Shown here piece after piece: positions 22,280 to 31,412 of a DNA stretch of 64,000 nucleotides (positions are counted from its first letter, which is position 1; every line of letters starts with the position of its first letter). Both the position numbers and the translations under genes were made by a program. Origin of the DNA: Charina bottae (Eukaryota > Chordata > Lepidosauria > Squamata > Charinaidae); contig JALMGJ010000018.1 of the NCBI GenBank assembly GCA_023362775.1, positions 20,317,105-20,381,104 of the forward strand, written 5' to 3'. Below the pieces are notes generated by a model. It made no database searches. It had not been told where the DNA came from and worked only from the letters and a program-made list of their open reading frames with translations.

Positions 22280-22905
22280 AAGGAGGGGTTTTATCTTGTT
22301 TTATCATTATTATTGTTCCTTTTTAAGGAACAGAAAGACAATTAGCCGATTTACCAATATGAACAACAAAATGAATGAAAATTTGTTTCTTTCTTCCCAT
22401 GTATCCAATATTGTATCTTAGGAAACATAAAAAACATGTTGGTATGATTACCTTCACACACACAAAATTACTGCCAATTTTTCTTGAATTCACTCCATGT
22501 TAATCTATTGACTATGACTCTAATATCATCACTATTTTATAACGTGCCTGTTTAGCAGTTTTATGGTATTAATATGAAAATCCAGCTAAGCTATTCCAGA
22601 GACAGAATATAGAGCTTTAAAGGAGCTTTACTGACTAAGATTTTGGGGGTTTGGGCCTGGACATGAAATTCACTTGGAATGGCAGAGAGAATTAATGTTT
22701 GATGATACCACCAAAGCTTTAATGATTTTCTAAAGCACCAGGGGGTAGGGATATTACCCCCCCCCAACCATTCCTTAAGGGAAAGGATCTTTGCTAAAAG
22801 ATTTGTCTCCTAGGAGAAAAGCTGAAAGGTCTCAAAACACATGTATTATTTTCTGTTCTTTGTCACCGAATGCCACACACACAGTTCAGGCCATAGGAGA
22901 TGCTG
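22280..22905. other. Unassigned non-coding stretch
   Basis: AT-rich, no repeat or exon recognised. Confidence 0.35.
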
Positions 22906-22967
22906 GCTGGGGAATTCTGGGAGTTGAAGTCCACCCGTCGTACAGTTGCCAAGGTTGAGAAACGCCG
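22906..22967 (+). mobile_element. 3' half of palindromic hAT element
   Basis: TGCTGGCTGGGGAATTCTGG, GTTGAAGTCCACCCG and a diverged GGTTGAGAAACGCCG end. Confidence 0.75.
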
Positions 22968-23051
22968 CTCTATAGTCTTTTCCCACCACATGCTACCTGA
23001 TTTTTCAGCTTTTCACCATGTCAAGCACATCTTCTTCCCACTGCGTTCAGA

Positions 23052-23204
23052 AGGAGTCTGTAGCACCTTTTCAGCCTAACCTATTTTACTAAAAGGCCAA
23101 AGTTTTTGTGAGCTGCAGCCCAGGTCACCCGGTGCAACGAGAGCTCGTGAAAGCTTAGGCCTTTTATCAAGATGGGTTAGTCTAAAAAGGTGCTACAGGC
23201 TCCT
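23052..23204. mobile_element. Inverted-repeat element (AGGAGTCTGTAGCACC termini)
   Basis: The left AGGAGTCTGTAGCACCTTTT is mirrored on the right by AAAAAGGTGCTACAGGCTCC. The inner AAAGGCC and GCTTAGGCCTTTT also pair, with GTGAGCTGCAG and GAGCTCGTGAAAGCTT near the middle. I recognise the arrangement from reptile repeats, but not its superfamily. A related scrap is at 51,372-51,440. Confidence 0.6.
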
Positions 23205-23879
23205 CCTGATTTATGGCTACCCTACAGGGTACAATTCCCACCTACAATTCCCACTAAGTTATAGTCCTTCCCTCTTAGCCTGTGGCCAGCACCTCTGGCC
23301 GCAGTGAACTAATCTTTGCAAGGAGTTCACATGTCAATGTGCAAAAAAAAGGAAGGTGATGCACCCAACCAGCCAGGAATTTGTTCGTAAACACTGAGTG
23401 TTCCCTAGCCCCATTGGCAGGGTGGGGGAAGAGAAATAATAAAGGCGGGATAAAAAAATCTAAAATAAAAAAACAGTGGCCAAAAATACACTTGAGAAGC
23501 GTGCAATTTATTCGCACCCTTGCAGATACAACGGGCAGGAGGAAAGATATAAGGCGAAGTGGAACTTGAAGTAAAAAAAAAAAATGGAACCAAAAGCATT
23601 AATAAAAGACGTGTTGATGACGCTGGGTTTTGTCTGCCAGTGGCTTCCCCTGTTAACAAAACCCCACAATGCCATATGGTATCACCTTAGCTCAACCCAT
23701 AAATCCCTATTAGAAGCTTTGATATCCATGCCGCTTTAATGCTGCTGACGGTCTCTTCCGTCTCTTCGTTCCTCCAGCCTCCAAATCTGAAAGAACGTGA
23801 GGGTGACTTATGCTGGTCTGGCATGGGTTACAAATGCAGCAAGAAAGAGGAGAGGAGAGTTTTTCCGATTTTAAAACAA
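23205..23879. other. Unassigned stretch with SINE-tail scrap
   Basis: At about 23,437-23,460 AATAAAGGCGGGATAAAAAA resembles the tail of the tRNA SINEs at 15.0 and 31.4 kb. The rest is unassigned. Confidence 0.4.
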
Positions 23880-23925
23880 AATCAAATCAAATCAATTTTT
23901 ATTCGGTCATAGCCCAGCAGAGATT
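23880..23925 (-). mobile_element. LINE 3' tail (GACCGAATAAAAATTGATTT type)
   Basis: Minus strand reads GACCGAATAAAAATTGATTT followed by a TGATT repeat, a tail I associate with squamate non-LTR elements. Too short for a clade. Confidence 0.5.
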
Positions 23926-24097
23926 TTAAAACAGCTTTTCTTCTGAATCCGCTTTCTAGAATGTCCCTCCCTTTTTTTAAAAAAAAAAGGCTCCTAATGC
24001 AAACAACTATTTGAATATCGCATGAAGCTGCAAAAATAAATCTTCTGCATTCCTGGTGACTCTCCGAGCACATCTGGGCAGTTTTCTTGGCAACTAT

Positions 24098-24220
24098 CAG
24101 GGAGGACCCTAGGATATGGTCAAAAAAGTCAAGATGGCGGCCATGACAGTGCAATCATGTTTTTTAATCTGTGTTGTGGCCAACTTGACTTTTTTAATCA
24201 TACCCCACAAACACCCCGGG
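24098..24220. mobile_element. YY1-motif MITE, copy with intact YY1-like core
   Basis: Left half has GGTCAAAAAAGTCAAGATGG continuing into CGGCCATG. AAGATGGCGGC (24,131-24,141) is the classical YY1 consensus. The right half is the complement with a mutated core (GTGGCCAACTTGAC). About 123 bp, so the middle is shortened. Confidence 0.7.
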
Positions 24221-24580
24221 AACGATATAGACATAGTTTGCTAAAGTCTTCTTCCAGGGTGAATTTTTTTCCTCTTCCAATTTGGTCTCCCTTCCAAATG
24301 CCAACCAGATTCCACCCTGCTTAATTTTGGGAGATAAGCTAAAAAGCTGCCCATCTTTTTAGCCCACAAAATATTCTCTTTGAGCTGCAGTAGTTTCTGT
24401 TGCAGGGGCTGGGGAGGTTCCCCAGTTTTTATAAAAAGCAACTTGTTTTCCTTCATCCATTAGTTAATCCGTTTCACCAAAGATGACATGCAGGTCTGTC
24501 TATTCCTCCACCAAATAATAATGTCTGCAAATAAATTAGGAAAGGATCTCTCTCTCTTTTTTTTTAATGTAACTTGAAAA
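24221..24580. other. Unassigned non-coding stretch
   Basis: Nothing recognised. A short CT run lies near 24,550. Confidence 0.35.
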
Positions 24581-24640
24581 AGAAAATTAGGGTTGGTAAG
24601 TATTTGGATGGGAGACCACTAAGAAATCCCATGGCTCTAG
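24581..24640 (+). mobile_element. 5S-rRNA-like SINE fragment
   Basis: TAGGGTTGGTAAGTATTTGG then ATGGGAGACC corresponds to the central and 3' part of 5S rRNA (GGTTAGTACTTGGATGGGAGACC) with few changes. It then departs. A fragment, not a functional gene. Confidence 0.6.
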
Positions 24641-24754
24641 AAATTTTTAAAAAAGATGCAGAAAGTGGGAAGGGGAAACTATTGTTGCTAAGAAAATTAC
24701 CCAGATGTGTTCTTTAAATCCTCAGAAGTCATGGTTGACAAAAGAGCAGGGTCA

Positions 24755-24870
24755 TCTGCCTGGGCGGGTCAAAAAAGTCAATATGGCAGCTGCAATTGCA
24801 CAAATACAGGCTCATAACCTCTATCTTGACTTTTATCTCCCCCCCTCCATGAATACTCCTCCCTCAGGGG
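24755..24870. mobile_element. YY1-motif MITE, diverged copy
   Basis: GGTCAAAAAAGTCAATATGG on the left and CTCTATCTTGACTTTTATCT on the right, about 60 bp apart. Outer termini are poor. Confidence 0.6.
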
Positions 24871-25094
24871 TCTTCAACAGTAACTTGAGAAACAAACCAA
24901 ATATTGCAAGAGGACTTCTGTGCATGTTCGTTTCAGCATCGTACAGGGAGAAGGACCGTGTGAGGACCTGATCCAGAAAAGACGCAAGGCAGCAATGGAA
25001 GGGCAGGGCGTTGGTTTGGTTGGACACGCACACAGCGGGGCTCCCTCCCAACGGCAGGTGAGCTGCGCCAGGGAGAGGTTTCCAAGGACCAAAC

Positions 25095-25155
25095 CACACC
25101 CGGGGCAAACACGTTGGCTGATTGTGGCTTAGCATCTCATGCGAGCCCAGCTAGA
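25095..25155. repeat. Dispersed TTCACACAACATGCTAAACC-type repeat, fragment
   Basis: GATTGTGGCTTAGCATCTCA then GCGAGCCCAGCTAG matches the minus-strand order of the family. Confidence 0.35.
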
Positions 25156-25371
25156 ACAGGTTACTCAGTTCATGAAACTCTGGCTTAGGGTGCCCAGGAA
25201 GATGGGCTTAATTCAAGGAGGCTAGGCACCGCTGGCAAGTTGTGTCTCTTAATAGCTGCCTTCCATCCCTGCATCCTTCCAGAGTGGTACCCAAGCCCTA
25301 TCATCTGTTGTCAAGCACCCGGTGCCATGTTCATCCCAGTTCTTGTCTCAGGACCCAAATCTGGAGGGATG

Positions 25372-25522
25372 CTTGCCTGCCTGCCTTCCTCTTTCCTTCC
25401 TTCCTCCCTTCCTCCCTTCCTCCCTTCCTTCCTTCCTTCCTTCCTTCCTCCCTCCCTCCCTTCCTCCCTTCCTCCCTTCCTCCCTTCCTCCCTTCCCCTT
25501 CTCCTTCCTCCCTCTCTCTCTG
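25372..25522. repeat. Long polypyrimidine tract (TTCC/CCTC)n
   Basis: About 150 bp of C and T almost without purines: a TTCC core flanked by CTTCC/CTCCC units arranged roughly as a mirror. Such tracts can form triplex DNA and are prone to length change. All frames through it give SFLPSFLP-like chains and are not genes. Confidence 0.95.
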
Positions 25523-25529
25523 CCAAGCC

Positions 25530-26160
25530 ATTCTCATTCTTAGGTTCACCAGGGAGAAAAATCCCATTTTGGCAAAGAAGAAGATCCTACATTGGTGGGA
25601 CTCCAGGCTTTTACATAAGGAACGGAGTGGGCTCTTAGCTATGGGGGGGGGGGCTGTCCTTGGAAGGAATGTACACATTCCAGGCTAAGTGGACTTAACA
25701 GGTGCCTGAAAGCGGGGGGGGGGGGGGGACACTTCAAGGCAAGAGTGACTGACGTCCACCCTGATTTGGGAGGCAGGGATGGGTCGTGGCTCCCTTTCCA
25801 GCAAGGGGGGGGGTTCTTTAATTGCAAAACCTTCTCTCTCCTTTCTGTTTCACCCCACCCGGTCTTTCCCACGATAGGATTCGGCTACACTTCCCACCAT
25901 TTGGGACCAGCTGAAGAGCCCCCCTCCTGTCCAAAAACATCTGGAGCTGTTCCTTTCCATCTGGTTTGGTGGGGGGAGACCGTTCACCCCACCTCAGGAG
26001 GGTGCAGGGACTCCAACTTCCCAGCTAGGCTGGGAATGAAGGGACGCTTCAGTTTGGACCTATCTGGAAGGCACCAGGTTGCGGGGAAGAAGAAGGAAAG
26101 CAGAAGAGAAGAGGAACTGGAGCGGATTTTTCCCGAATAAAAGAAATAAAAGAATAAAAA
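25530..26160. other. Unassigned stretch with G runs
   Basis: Runs of G at about 25,644-25,653, 25,714-25,728 and 25,806-25,812. Otherwise no feature. Confidence 0.45.
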
Positions 26161-26163
26161 GAC

Positions 26164-26372
26164 CCAGGTTGGTGCTGTGATTAAGGCACCAGGCTAGGAA
26201 CCGGGAGACCGTGAGTTCTAGTCCCGCCTTGGGCACGAAGCCAGCTGGGTGACCCTGAGCCAGTCAATCTTTCTCAGCCCCAGGAAGGAGGCAATGGCCA
26301 ACCACTTCCAAAAAACCTTGCCAAGAAAACTGCAGAGACTTGTCAGTCAACACTGACTTGGAGTCACTTAAA
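26164..26372 (+). mobile_element. tRNA-derived SINE, single-unit form
   Basis: Box A-like TTGGTGCTGTGATTAAGGC, box B-like GAGTTCTAGTCCCGCC, then the AGCTGGGTGACCCTGAGCCA body, CAGCCCCAGGAAGGAGGCAA, and a 3' region containing ACACTGACTTGGAGTCACTT. It shares its head and body with the SINEs at 15.0 and 30.9 kb but has a different 3' end and no 102-bp duplication. Confidence 0.8.
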
Positions 26373-26419
26373 AAAGAGAAAACGGAGGGGCAGCCGATAG
26401 GTGAGATCACCCATAAGTC

Positions 26420-26524
26420 CAGGGTTTCTCAACCTGGGCCCCTTTAAGATGGGTGGACTGCAACTCCCAGAATTCCCCAGCCAGCGTCCACCCATCTTAA
26501 AGGGGCCCAGGTTGAGAAACCCTG
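26420..26524. mobile_element. Palindromic hAT element
   Basis: Starts CAGGGTTTCTCAACCTGGG and ends with the exact complement GGTTGAGAAACCCTG. The middle holds GCAACTCCCAGAATTCCCCA once, so one side of the palindrome is partly deleted. No convincing TSD. It sits at the edge of the CpG island. Confidence 0.8.
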
Positions 26525-27367
26525 CAGTAACCGAAAGAGCCGGTTTTTAAAAGACGTCCGATTGTTAACAATTCATTCCCAAACCACCCGTCGCCTTTTT
26601 TCTTGCGGTTCTTTCCAAGGTGGCGTCTTAAGAGCTCCGCTAACGCCCCGCCGCTGTTACTCGCAGGGCAGCCGGCTCGGAAGCGCGATTCCAGCCTTGA
26701 GCCCCCGGAAGCCTCGCCCAGTTCTGGAAGTGTTTCCCGGGAAAGCAGCCCCTGGCCCATTCCTCGGCCGGGAAAAGGCGGCACCCGGGCCGCCGAGAAA
26801 GCGGGGGAGGGGGGAACCGATGCCGGAGGGCCGGGCCGGGCCGGGCCGGGCGGTTGGGAATGAGGGGACCGGTAGTCCGGGACTCCCCAGTGCCAAACCC
26901 GGTTCTAAAAGCAAGTTAGTCCCAGCTCCTGAGCATCCAGAAAGAGAACAAGGTGGGACCCCCCCTTCTCTCCTCCTCCACCCGAAAGAAACTAACACAC
27001 ACACCCCGCCGTTTTCCCTCCCCAAAACTCGTGTTGGGACCCTGAAGTGGTTTGCTCGTCTCGCCCGAATAGATTGGGTCTCTTCGCTTTTTCAGGGGAG
27101 GGAGGGGGAAAAATCCGAATAAAGTGAGGCTATAATATTCGAGTCGCCGTAAAACATTTCAATTTTTTCGTTTTCGTGTCCTGCGCGGGCTGCGATCCCC
27201 AAGATGCTTCCAAGAGCCACCCGGCCCTGGAAAGAAGCGGACGTGGCCGAGGGTAGCGACGTCCCGCGTTTCAGGACACACGTCTGAAAGCTCGGTTAGA
27301 AAGAGTAAAGTTCTTGCTCCGAAATGCGTGCTTCCCCGAAATCAAGTTTCCGGAATCCGCACCCGGG

Positions 27368-27470
27368 GCTTATAAACCGTGATTTATAGCTGAGCTTAGC
27401 GTGTTGGGTGATCCTGGCTAAATGTGGTTTATTCAAGATGCCGCTTTAAGCAAGCCATGGTTTGGCCAAC
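27368..27470. repeat. Dispersed TTCACACAACATGCTAAACC-type repeat within CpG island
   Basis: TAAACCGTGATTTATAGC, GAGCTTAGCGTGTTGGGTG and GGCTAAATGTGGTTTATTCA, minus-strand order of the family, lying in the gap between the two CpG-dense parts. Confidence 0.4.
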
Positions 27471-27783
27471 GAGAAGAAGGAAATTCTGAAAACAGTTACG
27501 GACGGACTCAGCTTGCCGTTGGGGCGCGATTTTGACTTCTCTCTCCTCTGGTTCGCCGATTATATGCCTTTTGCGGGGGGGGAGGCGGGACCAGACCCCC
27601 TCCCTTGTGAATGTTGTTGCTTTGAGGTCTGCCTTCACAGAAGGGACGAGAGAAAAAGCCAACCAAATCAAAACAAAACAAAGATCCAAGGTTGGCAAAG
27701 AACCCCCCCCCCAAGTTCACAGGAGGTAGAGAATATTTATTTAACTTTCAACTTGGAGGAATTTGCTCAAAGTTCGGAGTTCA

Positions 27784-27784
27784 G

Positions 27785-27817
<33 letters not shown>
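27784..27817. repeat. (TTG)n microsatellite
   Basis: Eleven TTG units between AGTTCAG and a T run. Confidence 0.97.
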
Positions 27818-27924
27818 TTAAGTTCTTTTCTTTTCTCCAAGCGGGGACAACTCCTGAAAGCAAATCGTATCGATTAAAACATCACAAACGCCCCAAGAGG
27901 AAAACAAACTATAATCGGCTCAAA

Positions 27925-28062
27925 TATGCAAAGCGCGGTTATAAAATAAGCTGCAGTTGGCTGGGTTCACACAACGCACTAAACCACAACCCGGGATTTA
28001 CCAACACCAGCTGAGTTCACACGCGGCAAACAAGGACACGCGTTCTGGCTGAGCGTTAACCC
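27925..28062. repeat. Dispersed TTCACACAACATGCTAAACC-type repeat, clear copy
   Basis: GGCTGGGTTCACACAACGCA then CTAAACCAC, followed by AGCTGAGTTCACACGCGGC, so the core motif occurs twice about 60 bp apart. Confidence 0.55.
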
Positions 28063-28776
28063 GGCCTAATTCTACCGCCACTTTAGAGCCCCCAAACCTG
28101 CCCCTCATTCTACTAACCACTAGGACACCCATAACCCATCATCCCCAGCCAGCGCAAGCATGGGACATTGTAGTCGGAAGCAGTGGGAGCCGACTGCAAA
28201 GGAACCCGTTTCAAATTCGAAGCGCTTTTGGCTTTTTCATTTTCGGTCGGGTTGAAAGCACGTCTGAACCAGCGATTCTTTTTATGGGGTGGGGTCGAAC
28301 TCCCGATGTTCTCCCCATCCCGTTCGTCTTGTTAGCTGCCTCCCTCCCCGGTGGCTCTTTCCCACCCTCCCCCGGGGCGTAAAAAACGAAGAGATTCAGG
28401 ATCCGATTCGTGAGACGCGTTCAGCCTCGCGGGGCTGGTGGGAACTTCGCCGCCAAAATCAAGGCGAGTTGGTCAAGACAAGCGGCGGTCCTCCCTCCCT
28501 CTCCTCAAATGACACACACACACCCCGAAATAGTTTTAGCTCGGTCCCCACAAGTGAGTAGAAAGGGGGCTGGCTGGAACTAAACTGAACCGGCGCCGTT
28601 CAGACGGGTCTCCAGCTGCCCCACCGAAAGCTTTCCATCTCCTTTCAGCCGGGGCTTGGAAATTGGGGGGTTACTAAAATAAAACCAAACCCTTCGTTTC
28701 TGAACAGGGGCGCAAACGATTCCCAGCCTGAAGAGACGTCGGAACTCAGAACGATGAATCAGAACAACAATCGGGT

Positions 28777-28816
28777 GACGACGACGACGACGACGATGCC
28801 GATGATGATGATGATG
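28777..28816. repeat. (ACG)n/(ATG)n trinucleotide run
   Basis: Six ACG units, then GATGCC and five GAT units, within the CpG island. Confidence 0.95.
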
Positions 28817-29564
28817 CCATTAGCCAAGGCGAAGCGGAACCGATGGACTTTCGTAACCTGGCGTTAGAGGGGAGCAGTTTATTTCCAGGAATTAAGAGTT
28901 TGGAGTCGAAGCCATCAGATTTATTTGAGGCGCTTAACGGGCTCAGTGAAACCGCCTGCTTCAGGGGCAGTCTACCCGGGCATCATCAGAGGCTTCAAAG
29001 GGAGATCGGGATGCCCCCGCCTCGTGTCCGGCGTGTGAGCTTCTCCGGGGAAAGCGCGGCGCTGGGCGGAACGGAGCGGTTTCCGGAGAAGTCGAGCGGC
29101 CGCCTCCGCGGAAGTTGCGCGCTCGGTCGGGTCTCCGCCTGGGGAAGCGCCGGCACGAAATCCACCCCCTTCGGAAGGGGGAGAGGGCGAGAAGGCCGAG
29201 ACGCCCCGGCCGGGCGAGTGGGCGCGTTGGAGTGATAAAGAGAACGCGCCGAAAAACTTTGGAAGTTGTTTTGAAACTTTTCCGCAAGACGGGAGTAAAT
29301 GTGAAGCAGAAGGAACGCGTGTTCAGAAATCCGCTTCAGGGGCGGCCTCAGAGAAAGCGGGGGAGCCTCAGAATCAACCCCCGCCCCCTTTCCTTGCTTC
29401 ATCGTTTACTCCGAGAGTTTTATGGGGCTTCGAAGGAGTCTGCCCCCCCCCTCCGCGGCAGGCGTCCAATACCCCTGGAGGAACCTTTGCACTAAGCCAC
29501 GGTTTGTTACATTACAATTTAGGGATGAAGCCCTATTAAATTAAATTAAATTATTAAATTATTA

Positions 29565-29801
29565 AATTAAATCCAATTTAATTTTAGGCCCTTCGACCTG
29601 CGAAGTGTGGCCCTGCACCCCTGAAGCTGCATTCGCCTGAAATGTAGGTTAGTGGAAAGAATAAACTCAACCAGTTGGGGTTTCATCCAGTTGGGTTGAG
29701 CTTATTCTTTCCACTAACCTACATTTCAGGCGAATGCAGCTTCAGGGGTGCAGGGCCACACTTCGCAGGTCGGAGGGCCTAAAATTAAATTGGATTTAAT
29801 T
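29565..29801. repeat. 108-bp near-perfect inverted repeat (hairpin)
   Basis: Arms 29,565-29,672 and 29,694-29,801 are reverse complements at 106 of 108 positions, with a 21-nt loop (29,673-29,693). The two mismatches are T/G (T at 29,592) and A/C (A at 29,665) opposite positions. The first would be a G-U wobble in plus-strand RNA, the second in minus-strand RNA. An ATTAA-type simple run (about 29,535-29,570) abuts the left arm. The arms have no similarity to the hAT or MITE families elsewhere in the window. No TSD seen. It could be a fold-back transposon, a snap-back duplication, a hairpin-RNA source or an assembly artefact. Confidence 0.9.
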
Positions 29802-29883
29802 GAATGTGAATTGCCCCCTGCAAAATTATATGAAGGTAACAGGGTACTCCCCAAGTATTTAATATTTGTTTTCCTTTCTGGTA

Positions 29884-29932
29884 GATTAAAACACTGGGAA
29901 GGAAAGAGAAGAGGGCGACCGGCAGCAAGGGG
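29884..29932 (+). mobile_element. RTE LINE scrap
   Basis: GGAAGGAAAGAGAAGAGGGC then GACCGGCAGCAAGG gives EGKRRGRPAA, the same peptide as EGKRRRGRPAA in the RTE copy at 41,305-41,640, with one arginine codon missing. Only this short block is left. Confidence 0.4.
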
Positions 29933-30619
29933 GGGTGGGGGGGCTCAGTTACAGCAAAAGATCTAGACCCTGGTTTACAAACCGCTCTGGTTGGGTTCCT
30001 CAAGGAAGCTACGCCAGAGCCAGACTCCAGAGCATATTCTCAGCATCCAGGGCTAGGAATGCTCGAAGTCAATGAACAAGGACTTAGTCAAGTCGTGGAA
30101 AACAATCAAACCACTTAACCAACCGGGTATAAAGTTAATCCTCTAGGTAGGGTTGTACAATGGATGATACCATAAACTTCACGGTCCAGGTTCATATGAC
30201 ATCTAAGCCGCAAAAAACTAACCAAGTTTAAAACTCGCTTTGCGCGCACAGACCTTTCACCAGATTTCAAAGGGGCCTTTGCAGATCAGAGAAGGAAAGC
30301 CAGCTCCCTCAGAAGTAGCGACCCTGATCCGTTTGCAAATCGCCCTGACGAGAAGGGAGGAAGATTCTTTGCCAGCTACCCTAACCTCGAACTTCCAAAT
30401 TGGAGAGAGAGGAGGGTTCGAACCCAAACTAATAGAATCACCAAAGCACAAGCGAAGGTACCCACTGACGGGCTGCTTCACCAGCTATCCTGTTTTAACT
30501 TTTTCATTCATTCTTGTCTAAAAGGGGCGGGGGAAAGAGCAGATTGGTTTGAACCGCCTACAAAAAGAGGAAAGGACCTTGACACCCTGGCCAAAAAATC
30601 TGAACACTTCATTGGGAAG
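29933..30619. other. Unassigned stretch
   Basis: No exon or named repeat. Possible scrap of the dispersed TTCACACAACATGCTAAACC-type family near 30,150-30,235. Confidence 0.35.
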
Positions 30620-30716
30620 AAGAAGGAGGAGGAGGAGGAGGAGGAGGAGGAGGAGGAGGAGGAGGAGGAGGAGGAGGAGGAGGAGGAGGAGGAGGAGGAG
30701 GAGGAGGAGGAGGAGG
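30620..30716. repeat. (GGA)n microsatellite, about 32 units
   Basis: Pure GGA over about 97 bp, purine on the plus strand. Frames give poly-Arg, poly-Gly, poly-Glu or poly-Leu and are not genes. Confidence 0.98.
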
Positions 30717-30876
30717 TCTGACCTGTGTTGTGTCAGGGCCAAACTCCATATGACATTAGCAAAAGGTTCTTTGCTTTGGCAAGATTCTTCTTATTGGTAA
30801 ATTCAGGGCCGTTTTTAAATTTGGGGTGGCTGGGTGGCAGAACGTTCATTTAAGCTCCGCTTCTCTTAACCACTAG

Positions 30877-31412
30877 ACAGTTTGGTGTCGTGGTGAAGGC
30901 AACGTGCTAGAAACCGGGAGACTGAGAGTTCTAGTCCCGCCTGAGGCATGAAAGCCGGCTGGGTGACTTTGGGCCAGTCCCTGCCTCTCAGCCCTAGGAA
31001 GGAGCCAATGGCAAACCAGGAGACTCAGAGTTCTAGTCCCACCTTAGGCAGGAAAGCCGGCTGGGTGACTTTGGGCCAGTCCCTGCCTCTCAGCCCTAGG
31101 AAGGAGCCAATGGCAAACCAGGAGACTCAGAGTTCTAGTCCCGCCTTAGGCAGGAAAGCCGGCTGGGTGACTTTGGGCCAGTCCCTGCCTCTCAGCCCTA
31201 GGAAGGAGCCAATGGCAAACCAGGAGACTGAGAGTTCTAGTCCTGCCTTAGGCACAAAAGCCGGCTGGGTGACCTTGGGCCAGTCCCTCTCCCTCAGCCC
31301 AACTCACCTCACAGGGTTGTTGTTGTGGGGAAAATAGGAGGAGCAAGGAGTATTAGGTATGTTCGCCGCCTTGAGTTATTTATAAAAATAATAAAGGCGG
31401 GATAGAAACCAT
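30877..31412 (+). mobile_element. tRNA-derived SINE with three 102-bp internal repeats
   Basis: Head AGTTTGGTGTCGTGGTGAAG (box A-like) and AGAGTTCTAGTCCCGCC (box B-like at 30,925). The box B word recurs at 31,027, 31,129 and 31,231, each 102 bp apart, with only a few substitutions between units. The 3' end is CGCCTTGAGTTATTTATAAA and AATAAAGGCGGGATA. Each unit re-creates a box B-like sequence. Just upstream, TTAACCACTAGAC (30,867-30,879) is the complement of a SINE box A region, hinting at a head-to-head remnant. Confidence 0.85.

Larger units (their letters stand above)
26560..29470. promoter_or_regulatory. CpG island (two dense parts)
   Basis: CpG is frequent from about 26,590 to 27,300 and again from about 28,150 to 29,470. 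It is densest at 29,010-29,260, with some 60-bp lines holding about ten CpG. The rest of the window is CpG-poor, as expected of methylated vertebrate DNA, so this region is probably kept unmethylated in the germ line and is the best promoter candidate here. It includes a GGGCC tandem (26,830-26,850) and trinucleotide runs. No TATA-anchored start, initiator methionine or donor site that I can trust identifies a first exon. Frames such as 28,843-29,235 and 26,562-27,122 are long because GC-rich DNA has few stops. Direction of any transcript is unknown. Confidence 0.8.

Noticed and set aside
25240..25688. Frames of up to 148 codons with SFLPSFLP chains
   Set aside because: Polypyrimidine simple repeat translated in three phases.
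26562..27122. 186-codon Pro/Gly/Arg-rich frame
   Set aside because: Same reason. Composition simply reflects GGGCC and CCCGG words of the island, with a competing 122-codon frame on the minus strand.
28843..29235. 130-codon frame in the CpG island as a first exon
   Set aside because: GC-rich DNA has few stop codons. Frames on the opposite strand are as long (28,961-29,402). No known N-terminus and no donor site I can defend.
30920..31250. CRISPR-like array (regular 102-bp spacing)
   Set aside because: There are no short repeats with unique spacers. The whole unit is repeated, it belongs to a SINE, and the genome is eukaryotic.
30948..31337. 129-codon frame with repeated LGQSLPLSPRKEPMANQETQ
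   Set aside because: It is the translation of the 102-bp repeat units of a SINE. The unit length is a multiple of three, which keeps the frame open.
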